This document shows, piece by piece, positions 18,801 to 28,485 of a DNA stretch of 64,000 nucleotides. The position numbers were made by a program, and so were the translations under genes. The notes beneath the pieces are model-generated. The model saw only the letters and a program-made list of their open reading frames with translations, was not told the DNA's origin and ran no database searches. Every line of letters begins with the position of its first letter. Within the stretch, counting starts at the first letter, position 1. Origin of the DNA: Inia geoffrensis (taxonomy: Eukaryota > Chordata > Mammalia > Artiodactyla > Iniidae); NCBI GenBank assembly GCA_036417435.1, contig CM070908.1:47959090-48023089 (forward strand), given 5' to 3'.

Positions 18801-19643
18801 TTGTCGTGTTTTCATTGTCATTTGTTTCTGGGTATTTTTTGCTTTCCTCTTTGATTTCTTCAGTGATCTCTTAGTTATTTAATAGCATATTGTTTGGCTT
18901 CCGTGTGTTTGTATGTTTTAAATTTTTTTTTCTGTAATTGATTTCTAGTCTCATAGCATTTTGGTCAGAAGAGATACTTGATACAATTTCAATTTTCTTA
19001 AATTTACCAAGGCTTGATTTGTGGCCCAATATATGATCTATCCTGAAGAATGTTCCATGAGCACTTGAGAAGAAAGATTATTTTGTTGTTTTGGATGGAA
19101 TGTCCTATAAGTATCAATTAAGTCCATCATTTTAAATGTATTACGTAAAGCTTGTGTTTCCTTATTTATTTTCATTTTGGATGATCTGTCCATTGGTGAA
19201 AGTGGGGTGTTAAAGTACCCTACTATGAATGTCTTACTGTCGATTTCCCCTTTTATGGCTGTTAGTATTTGCCTTAGGTATTGAGGTGCTCCTATTTTCG
19301 GTTCATAAATATTTACACTTGTTACATCATCTTCTTGGATTGAACCTTGATCATTATATAGTGTCTTTCTTTGTCTCTTGTAATAGTCTTTATTTTAAAG
19401 TCTGTTTTTTCTGATATGAGAGTTGCTCCTCCATCTTTAATTTGATTTCCATTTGCGTGGAATCTTTTTCCATCCTCTCACTTTCAGTCTGTATGTGTCC
19501 CTAGGTCTGAAGTGGATCTCTTTTAGACAGCATACATATGGGTCTTATTTTTGTATCCATTCCGCCAGTCTGTTCCTTTTGGTTGGAACATTTCATCTAT
19601 TTACATTTAAGGTAATTATCGATATGCATGTTCCTGTAACCAT
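15839..19643 (-). pseudogene. L1 ORF2 remnant (endonuclease-reverse transcriptase)
   Basis: Start codon position at 19643 (MVTGT...). Pieces include the reverse transcriptase around 17371-18274 ([13 protein letters not shown] at about 17560, [10 protein letters not shown] at about 17960) and the C-terminal part at 16220-16816. It is split by several frameshifts and stops. Confidence 0.85.
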
Positions 19644-19834
19644 ATTCTTAATTGTTTTGGGCTTGTTATTGTAGATGTTTTCCTTCTCTTTTCTTTCCTG
19701 CCTAGAGAAGTTCCTTTAGCATTTGTTTTAAAGCCGGTTTGCTGGTGCTGAATTCTCTTAGCTCTTGCTTGTTTGTATAGTTTTTAATTTCTCTGTCGAA
19801 TCTGAATGACATCTGTGCTGAGTAGAGTAATCTT

Positions 19835-20047
19835 TTTTTTTTCTTTTTTTTTTTTGCTGTACGCGGGCCTCTCACTGTTGTGGCTTCTCCCATTGCAGAG
19901 CACAGGCTCCGGACACACAGGCTCAGTGGCCATGGCTCATGGGACCAGCGGCTCCGCGGCATGTGGGATCTTCCCGGACTGGGACACGAACCCACGTCCC
20001 CTGCATCGGCAGGCGGACCCTCAACCACTGCGCCACCAGGGAAGCCC
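19835..20047 (-). mobile_element. CHR SINE inside L1 ORF1
   Basis: Antisense CHR SINE with a T-rich tail and the 'ccaccagggaagccc' end. The identical flanks 'gagtaatctt' at 19825-19834 and 20048-20057 prove it inserted into the L1. Confidence 0.96.
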
Positions 20048-20715
20048 GAGTAATCTTGGTTGTAGGTTTTTCCCTTTCATCATTTTAGATATGTCATGCC
20101 ACTCCCTTCTGGCTTGCAGAGTTTTTGCTGAAAGATCAGCTGTTAACCTTATGGCGATTCACTTGTATGTTATTCGTTGCTTTTCCCTTGCTGCTTTTAA
20201 TATTTTTTCTTTGTATTTAATTTTTGATGGTTTGATTAATATGTGTCTTGGCATGTTTCTCCTTGGATTTATCCTGTATGGGACTCTCTGCGCTTCCTGG
20301 ACTTTATTGACTATATTCTTTCCCATACTAGGGAAGTTTTCAACGATAATCTCTTCAAATATTTTTTCAGTCCCTTTCTTTTTTCTTCTTCTTCCTGGAT
20401 CCCTATAATTTGAATGTTTATGCGTTTAATGTTGTCCCAGATGTCTTTGAGACTGTCCTCAATTCTTCTCATTCTTTTTTCTTTAGCCTGCTCGTCAATA
20501 GTTATTTCCACTATTTTATCTTCCAGGTCACTTATCAGTTATGCTGCTATTGATTCCTTGTAGAGAATTTTTAATTTCATTTATTGTGTTCTTTGTCATT
20601 GTTTATTTGCTCTTTAATGCTTCTAGGTCTTTATTAAACGTTTCATGTATTTTCTCCATTCTATTTCCAAGATATTCGATCATGTTTACTATCATTACTC
20701 TGAATTCTTTTTATT

Positions 20716-20883
20716 CTTTTTTTTTTTTTTTTGAGGTACACGGGCCTCTCACTCTTGTGGCCTCTCCCGTTGCAGAGCACAGACTCTTGGATGCGCAGGC
20801 TCTGCGGCCATGGCTCACAGGCCCAGCCTCTCTGGGGCATGTGGGATCTTCCCGGACTGGGGCACTGTGCCACCAGGGAAGCC
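20716..20883 (-). mobile_element. CHR SINE with internal deletion, inside L1 ORF1
   Basis: Antisense CHR SINE. The sequence jumps from 'cggactggggcac' straight to 'tgtgccaccaggg', so about 45 bp of the tRNA-related half are missing compared with the copy at 19835. The target duplication 'ctgaattcttttt' lies at about 20700 and 20884. Confidence 0.93.
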
Positions 20884-23084
20884 CTGAATTCTTTTTTATG
20901 TAGCTATTTCCTTTCCATTTCTTTGGTCTGATGGGATTTTACTTTGCTCCTTCATCTGCTGCGTATTTCTCTGTCTTCTCATTTTGCTTAACTTACTGTG
21001 TTTGGCGTCTCCTTTTCGCAGCCTGCAGGTTCATAGTTCCCATTGTTTTTGGTGTCTGCCCCGAGTGGGTAAAGTTGGTTCAGTGGGTCGTGTAGGCTTC
21101 CTGGTTGAGGGGACTGGTGCCTGTGTTCTGGGGGATGAGGCTGGATCTAGTCTTTCTGGAGGGCAGGATCACGTCTGATTGTGTGTTTTGGGGTGTCTTT
21201 GGACTTAGTATGATTTTAGGGAGCCTCTTTGCTAATGAGTGGGGTTGTGTTCCTGTCTTGTTAGTTGTTTGGCATGGGCCATCCAGCACTGGAGCTTGCT
21301 GGTCGTTGATTGGAGCTGGGTCTTAGCATTGAGACAGATCTCTGGGAGAGCTCTCACTGATTGATATTACATGGAGCCAGGAGGTCTCCAGTGGTCCAGT
21401 GTACTGAACTCCGCTTTCCCACCTCAGAGGCTCAGTACTGACACCCAGCTGGAGCACCGAGACCCTGTCAGCCACACGGCTCAGAAGAAAAGGGAGAAAA
21501 AAAAGAAAGAAAGAAAAAAGTAAAGTAAAATACAATAAATAAGTTATTAAAGTAAAAAATAAAAACATAAAAATGTAATAAATGAAAAAGAGGAGGGCAA
21601 CCAAAGCAATAAACAAATCCACCAATGATAACAAGTGCTAAAAACTATACTAAGATATACATAAATTTCAGAAACTTATCAGTCACATATAGCAAACCCC
21701 AAGTCCACAGTTGCTCCCAAAGTCCACAGCCTCAATTTTGGGATGATTTGTTGTCTATTCAGGTATTCCACAGATGCAGGGTTCATCAAGTTGATTTTGG
21801 AAATTTAATCCGCTGCTCCTGTGACTGCAGGGAGAAATTTCCCTTTCTCTTCTTTGTTCGCACAGCTCCTGGTATTCAGCTTTGGATTTGGCCCCGCCTC
21901 TGTGTGTAGGTCGCCCTCTGGCATCTGTTCTTCGCCCAGATAGGATGGGGTTAGAGGAGTGGCTGTTTAAGGGGCACTGGCTCACTCAGGCCAGGGGGAG
22001 GGAGGGTATGGAATGCGGGGCAAGCCTGCACTGGCAGAGGCTGGGGTAACGTTGTAACAGCCTGAGGTGTGCCGTGTGTTCCCCTGGGGAAGCTGTCCCT
22101 GGATCACAGGACCCTGGCAGTGGCGGGCTGCACATGCGCCTGGGAGGGGAGGTGTGGATAGTGACCTGTGCTTGCACACAGGCTTCTTGGTGGCTGCAGC
22201 AGCAGTGTTAGCGTTTCATTTCCGTCTCTGGTATCCGCGCTGATAGCTGCGGCTGACGCCCTTCTCGGAAGCTCGTTTAGGTGGTGTTCTGTATCTCCTC
22301 TCCTCGTGCACCCCGAAACAGTAGTCTCTTGCCTCTTAGGAAGGCCCAGACTTTTTCCAGGACTACCTCCTGACTAGCTGTGGCGCTCTAGCCCCCTTCA
22401 GGCTGTGTTCACGCCACCAACCCCAGTCCTCTCCCTGTGATCCCACCGAAACCCGAGCCTCAGCTCCCAGCCCCCACCCGCCCCGGGGATGAGCAGACAA
22501 GCCTCTTGGGCTGGTGAGTGCTGGTCTTCTGTGCAGGAATCTTTCCGCTTTGCCCTTTGCACCCCTGTTGCTGTGCTTTCCTCTGGCTCTGAAGCTTCCC
22601 CACCGCCCCCCCCACCCCAGCCCCTGTCTCCACCAGTGAAGGAGCTTCCTAGTGTGTAGAAACTTTTCCTCCTTCACGGCTCCCTCCCACTGGTGCAGGT
22701 CCCATCCCTTTTCTTTTGTCTCTGTTTTTTCTTTTGCCCTACCCAGGTACGTGGGCATTTTCTTTCCTTTTGGGAGGTCTGAGGTCTTCTGCCAGCGTCA
22801 CTAGATGTTCTGTACGAGTTGTTCCACGTGTAGATGTATTTGTGGGGAGGAAGTTGATCTCCACGTCTTACTCCTCTGCCATCTTGAAGGTCCTCTCCCT
22901 CCTCTTCCTTTTCTCCTGTCATCTTGTTTTCATTTATATTCAACTATTCTCCATGAAAAATATCAGACGTTTGCTTTCATTGGGAGACTGTGATGGGCTC
23001 ATGTAACACACAGAGCACACATGAGAGGCCTTCAAGTCAGTACCTAGATTCGTGCTCTTGCTCTGCCACTTACCATTGTGGGCT

Positions 23085-23470
23085 GAATTGTGTTCCCCCA
23101 AAGGTCATAAGTTAAAACTCTAACCTCAGAATGTGACTGTATTTGGACTAAGGGCCTTTAAAGAGGTGATTAAGTTAAAAGAGGCCATTAGAGTGAGCCC
23201 TAATCCAATCTGACTGGTGTTCTTATAAGAAGAGAAAATTTGAATACACAGAGAGACACCAGAGGTGCATTGTGCACAGAGTAAAGACCGCGCAAAGACA
23301 GAGCACGAGGGCGGCAGTCTGCTGGCCAGGGAGAGACCTCAAGAGAAACCAGACCTGCTGACCTTGATCTTGGACTTCTAGCCTTTAAAACTGTGAGAAA
23401 ATAAGTTCCTGTTGTTTAAGCCACCCAGTCTCTGGTATTTTCCTATGGCAACCTTAGCAAACCAATACAC
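23085..23470 (+). repeat. Ancient medium-reiteration repeat, family not named
   Basis: A common mammalian repeat recognised by 'gaatgtgactgtatttgg', 'ccctaatccaat' and the end 'gcaaaccaatacac'. The same family occurs in opposite orientation at 26960-27310. I do not assign a family name with confidence. Confidence 0.6.
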
Positions 23471-25270
23471 TTAATATCTTTGCAGAGAGATTCAACCAGT
23501 ACACTTAATATCTACCTCAGAGAGATTTCCACATCTCAGAGAGATTTGGAATGTTACACATCAGCTCTGAGTAACCTTTTGTTACTGAGAGTTTTTCTAA
23601 GGATCAAATGTGAAATGTTGTTAAAAGATATATATATTAATTGACTTCTGTGTAACTAGGATGGGCATGAAGAGGAACTAGATGGTTATGTATATGAACA
23701 CTCATTTTTGAAGTTACTTATGAAGGTATTTGTAGTCTCATTGTCATTTTTCATATCTCTAACATTTTGAAAGCAGAGCATTTGTATTTTCTACTGGAAA
23801 TTCTGAAGTTTCAATAACTCATTCAAGAAGTGGTTTTGAATCTTGTCACTATGTCTGAAATATTATGTTAGAAATTTGATTAGGAATTTCTTTTGCAGTT
23901 TTGTACTTGTAGCTGAGGGTTAGGATTTGAAATACGAATGCAGCATGTTTTACTCTAGTCCCTAAATTACCTCCAATCTATGATTAGGACCGTCAAAATG
24001 CTGCAGAATACAGCTGTAACTACCTTGTTGTTTGGAAAGAGTAGAATGCATTTGGCATGTAGTCACATATATTTCTTTTTATAAACTAAGTACACATGAG
24101 CACAGACTTAAAATACAGGTTAAGAAACTCAAATCTGTTGCTGTATTGCTTATTCAGTTCCACAAATACAAAAGAAAGATGATAAGATAAATTGCAGTAG
24201 TAGAATATAAAGCTGAATTAGCCTACTAAAAGCAGCCAAACATCAGTTCTTAATTAAGAAATGTTATAGACCCTGAAATTTCAAGTGGGAAGATCAGTCA
24301 GCTGGCTACAGAGACGCTTAATAGTGTAGCATTACCTGGGTCAATTCTTATTAGCCCATGTCCTTACACGTAGATTTTGAAGACTCAGAAATTCAATCTT
24401 ATCAACATCTCAGAGTTATTCTTTCTCAGAAGAGTTCATACTTTCCAATAAAGCTGAAAAGCTAAAGAGAGACTGATACAGAGTAAAGAAATGCCCACTT
24501 AATCTTTATATAATAAAAATAAATAATAGTTAAGAGAATATCATTTTCTTTGTCTATGGTCAAGCTCCATGGAAAATCAAATTAAAATAGTTATATTTAT
24601 CACATTATAAGATAGCACACACCTGCATACTTATAAAATACTTATGCAGCCTCTTGCCTTTGAGTAGTGCCTGTGTGAGCTTGAGGGTGGGGCTGTCTGC
24701 ATTACTAGGAAGAGAAAAACTATCTCTATAATGTTTAAGAAGTCTTGATTTTTAAAGATTGATCAAATACATTGTATTTAGCTAGAAAGAGCAAAGAAAT
24801 TAAAAGTAAAAATTAGCAGTGCATCTCTCACTTAGTATAGGAAAATACAGTATCAAGCAGAAACTAGGCATATTTACCAGACATTTTACAATGATTTCTC
24901 ATAAGTATGAAAATTAATTTATAGAAAATATATTTGCATTCTAATTACTGTAGTCTAAACAGTTTAGTAATCAAATATGCCTTTAAGTTAACCAATCCAG
25001 TGATACTTTTTAGATATAGTATATACATTTATAAATTGTGGTTTCTACTAGATCCTTTCAGTATTATAAAATAGTATTTGATTATTTCTCATTTGCATAC
25101 TTTTGTTTATGGATTTATATGTGTGTGGATGAGAAATTTCCTCTACCCAACGGTCCCTGCAGTTAGGTATAGCAAAGAGATTTCTTGGAAAGTATGACAT
25201 TAAGTTAGTGATGATTCCAACTCATCCATTTTGTTTCCCACAGATTAAGAATGAGGCCCAAGTAAATCTG

Positions 25271-25681
25271 CTACCTTCTTAAACATCCAGACCACAGTTT
25301 GAAAATAAAAGTTATATATTTCTTCTCATTCGGTATAAATACATGGCAGCTGTTATCATGCTTAAGCTTCAACTTATTGAAGGCAGTAGCCAACTCATTA
25401 AAGATCATTTCTGCTGGATAAGGAATGTGTAAGACATCAGTTTCTTTGTAATGTATTTTCACTTTCCTTTGAAGTTTCTTGTCCTGCCAAAATTTCCATT
25501 TCCTCCTGCAAGTGGATTTCAACACCTGATGTCTATTTGACCTTATTGTGTTTGTACATTTTACCTTCCACCACCCACAGGTTCTGAGATTGACCATACA
25601 CTTTCCTTGTAATTCTGACACCCTTCCATTGGGTGGCCTATTCTTACTGTCCCTCTCCACCTTTAAGCCCCCACACAACAC
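25271..25681 (-). other. Open reading frame of unknown status
   Basis: 136 codons starting MLCGGLKVERD. It is lysine-rich in the middle and its C-terminal half looks protein-like (VLHIPYPAEMIFNELA at about 85-100). No splice context, promoter or family match was recognised. It may be a decayed retrocopy in which the true frame breaks, or chance. The + strand of the same interval ends in an AATAAA at about 26056, so a retrocopy in the other direction is an alternative. Confidence 0.2.
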
Positions 25682-26610
25682 TCAGAATTTCTCCTCAATA
25701 TGAAAGTGAAAAATCAGGAAGTAGCAATGCACAATGCACTATCATCATTGACAGTTTGGGAACTCAAATTGAGGTCAGAGTGAAGGCAAAAAAATGGACA
25801 TCAACTTCTTTCTTCAATCACAGGAAGTCAGAGATGATGATGGATGGAGCAGCTGGAGAGAAGTAATCGTTTTCTACATGATGTATTGCCTCTGCTCAGC
25901 TTTTCCTGTAGTTTGGTACATTCTGTTTTAGCTGATATGTACAGACTAGGAGTCAGACAATTCCTTTGCACCACCTGAAAGTACCCCAGTTAGTTGGACA
26001 TTTCATAATACTTTTCATAATTCATCTTTAAATCAGTATGCAATACTTTCTGTAATAAAATATGTTTTAAATAATGAACCGAAGCTTTTTTCTTTTTTTG
26101 GTATCTAATTCTTTTTAGGAGTCATCTCTTTTTGTTTATATTTTATTGAGTAATAATTTAAATTGAATACTCTGGGACCCAATAGGTTCCACTTAAAAAA
26201 TAGTTGTATCAGAATTTGTGTCAGAAAAGTAGCAGCTCATCTTACACATAATAACTACAGAATCTTTCTTTCATGTGTTAAATATCAAATCCATTTTGTG
26301 AGACTGTTTTACACTGAATGGAGTAGGTACTGCTCATAAATTGGTATTGGGTTGACAGTAATCCTTATTAAAATTGCGGTGAAGTGCAAATCACCTAGTA
26401 TTAAACATGAGCCCCTTACCTTTTATAAAGAGTTTAAACAAATATAATGTAGCAATCATAGTTTGGTTGTTTTTAAAATAGCTACTGATCGTTTTGAAGG
26501 ACCCACTTGTTCCTTGACTTCTGATAAGTTGAGGGTCTCCATTGCAGCTACCACTCATTCTTAGTCATTCATTTGCCTGTTGAAGTCCCCTTTTTTGAGT
26601 GTGTTCCCTC

Positions 26611-26877
26611 AGCAATGTAGATTTCCATTGTAGATTTAAAAGATAAACTGCACTCAAGTTTAACTCTTAAGCACAGCCCAGTAAGAGTCACCAAACAGCA
26701 GTAAGATACCATAACGTGAGTCTGATAACAAAGCAATGTAGATTTCCATTGTAGATTTAAAAGATAAACTGCACTCAAGTTTAACTCTTAAGCACAGCCC
26801 AGTAAGAGTCACCAAACAGCAGTAAGATACCATAACGTGAGTCTGATAACAAACCATAACGTGAGTCTGATAACAAA
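26611..26877. repeat. 121-bp tandem duplication plus a 24-bp partial third copy
   Basis: 'agcaatgtagatttccattg' starts at 26611 and again at 26732, and the copies look identical by eye. The last 24 bases (ccataacgtgagtctgataa...) are repeated once more at 26854-26877. High identity implies a recent duplication. Confidence 0.95.
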
Positions 26878-26912
26878 AGTTCAGGACCTTCTTCATTTAG
26901 GTCCTGAACTTT
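26876..26912. repeat. Perfect 14-bp inverted repeat (hairpin)
   Basis: 'agttcaggacct' and 'aggtcctgaact' pair perfectly, extended by two A-T pairs, around a 9-base loop (26890-26898). It directly follows the tandem duplication. Confidence 0.9.
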
Positions 26913-26959
26913 CACTTGACTTTCCATTATCATTTCCATTCCTTCTTTGGCTTACAGAT

Positions 26960-27310
26960 TGTCTGACTCAATTTTTAATTTCTCTAGCCCTTATTTTCCC
27001 ACGGTTCTGGGGGCTAAAATTCTGAGGTCAGGGTGTCAGAGGGTTGATTTCTTCTCAGGCCTCTCCTTGGCTTGTAGGTGGGTCTCTCTTTTTGTGTCTT
27101 CTCGTGGCCTTCCCTCTGTGTGTGTCTGGGTCCTAATCTCTTTTTATAAGGAAACTAGTCATGTTGGATTGGGGCTCACCTTTTTACTTAGTTACTCCCT
27201 TAAAGATCCCCTCTCCAAATACAGTCACATTCTGAGGTACTGGCGGTCAGGACTTCGACATATGAATGCAGGTTGGTGGGATGACATAATTCAGTCCATA
27301 ATGGTGGCGC
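26960..27310 (-). repeat. Ancient medium-reiteration repeat, opposite orientation to 23085
   Basis: The reverse complement contains 'cagaatgtgactgtatttgg' and 'gtgagccccaatccaa', matching the copy at 23085-23470. It lies 3.5 kb away in inverted orientation within the same intron. Confidence 0.6.
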
Positions 27311-27369
27311 TTTACACCATTTTAATTTGCCAGAAACCAAAAATGTGTAAAGCACGTGCTTGTTTGAAC

Positions 27370-27505
27370 TTTGAAACAGCGCAGTGAGGAACCAGAGTTA
27401 TAGTGAGGCCTAGTTACCTGCTTGAGGCCTCCTGTCTGGTAGAAGGCAGAACTAGAGCCCGGGTCTTCTAATTTGAACTTCTCTACCTTTTTCGCTCTGT
27501 GGTAC
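27370..27505 (-). repeat. MIR fragment
   Basis: Diverged reverse MIR: 'cagaactagagcccgggtctt' corresponds to the usual 'gagccgggattcgaacccagg' block. Confidence 0.45.
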
Positions 27506-28325
27506 TGCAAACTGACCTCGTTAATTGTACAGATAATTGAACTTGATAATTGTACAGATAATTATAATATTATAAAAAATAGAACTTGATAATTGTACAG
27601 ATTTTTGAATGCTTGGGTATATTAGATATGCATATTTTGGATCTTGATCTGTAAAATTCAGTCAGATTTCTGCTGTACATTCCCCTAAGATTTATTTTTA
27701 GTAAAGAATAAACCTTATTTGCAGTACTGAGGATTTTTTGCCATTTGGTCACTGCCAGTGGAACAGATGTGGTGGGGGAGGGATAACACAGAACCGCTGA
27801 CTCTATTTCTACTTTTCTCACAGTTGTTACAAAGTTCAGTGTCAGAACAGCCCAAACCACTTTGGCAGTCCTGGCTCATGAATCGCTAGCTCTCTCCTAC
27901 CCCATCAGAAGCCCTGTCAGTGGGTTAACATTTTAGTAGTTAATCATTCTGATTGGTGAGAGTTGATTCAAGCCTGCCATGAATCTGATGACTCTTTTTT
28001 CTCTTATCTTTCCTATTAGCAGTGCCTAAATGTCTCTTATAGACCCTGGAAATCATTCTTTTGTCTTATGATTCTTTCTCCTCATATCTTATGAATGTCT
28101 TGAGTATGTGACTGTTTCAAAGCTTTCTGTTTCTACAAAGATACAAATGATCACTTGCATCAATTGAATATCCTATGTTTAAAAGTTACAAATATGACTA
28201 TGTTTAAAATCTGTAAAGAAGTTATTAAAATTCAAAGGGCAGAGTTTGACAGATGATTGTGACAGATATATTAATGTCTACCTTTTTTAAAGAATCAAAA
28301 TAATAAAAATATTTTCTTTTGAAAG

Positions 28326-28485
28326 TTGGCCAGGGATACTTTGCCCTGATCCTTTTAAAGGGAAATATGTGACCTATGACCTGGATGGCGATGTTGAACA
28401 GTATCACATCGAATTCCTGGGTGATCCCCATTCAAGATCATGGATAGATGCAACGTTTGTTGGACATTATAGTATCACATTAAAG
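28326..28485 (+). CDS. ZCWPW2: ZCWPW2 exon: PWWP core
   Basis: Second coding exon, 160 nt, after an AG at 28324-28325 and before a GTAGGT donor at 28486. The two bases left by the previous exon plus the first T form a serine codon, giving WPSWPG at residues 112-117, the PWWP signature. The exon then encodes residues 115-167 without a stop. EFLGD at 143-147 followed by W153 is the typical strand-turn of a PWWP barrel. PWWP domains generally bind methylated histone H3 (often H3K36me) together with DNA; that activity is family knowledge, not shown here. Phase (2 in, 0 out) agrees with both neighbours, which strongly supports the exon. The preceding intron is 13.8 kb and contains a nearly full-length antisense L1. 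Confidence 0.93.

Larger units (their letters stand above)
19702..20982 (-). pseudogene. L1 ORF1 remnant with two SINE insertions
   Basis: Start at 20982 (MRRQRNTQQMKEQSK). An internal coiled-coil part at 20311-20511 reads EKRMRRIEDSLKDIWDNIKR, and the C-terminus near 19702 reads STSKPALKQMLKELL. Two SINEs at 19835 and 20716 interrupt the coding region of this RNA-binding L1 protein. Confidence 0.85.
15457..22905 (-). mobile_element. Nearly full-length L1, antisense to ZCWPW2, inactive
   Basis: Minus-strand L1 of about 7.4 kb including two SINE insertions. It runs from a T-rich tail near 15460 through 3' UTR, ORF2 (C-terminal MEYYSAIKRNKI encoded near 15990), ORF1 and a GC-rich 5' UTR. It ends near 22890 with 'ccatcttgaaggtcc', the reverse of an L1 5' end carrying an AAGATGGC motif. 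ORF1 and ORF2 are both broken, so it cannot be autonomous. The GC-rich tract at 21900-22700 is its 5' UTR, not a gene CpG island. Confidence 0.93.
22906..28325. other. ZCWPW2 intron sequence, mostly unassigned
   Basis: Apart from the ancient inverted repeat pair, the 121-bp tandem duplication and a MIR piece listed separately, no exon or young transposon was recognised. 23480-25250 and 27510-28320 show only AT-rich sequence. A 136-codon open frame on the minus strand at 25271-25681 matches no family I know. Confidence 0.55.

Noticed and set aside
19806..20408. 200-codon open frame on the + strand
   Set aside because: It runs through a SINE and the antisense strand of L1 ORF1, so it is a shadow of repeats.
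21900..22760. GC-rich region that could be a CpG-island promoter, with several overlapping open frames
   Set aside because: It is the 5' UTR of the antisense L1 ending near 22905; the frames are chance in GC-rich sequence.
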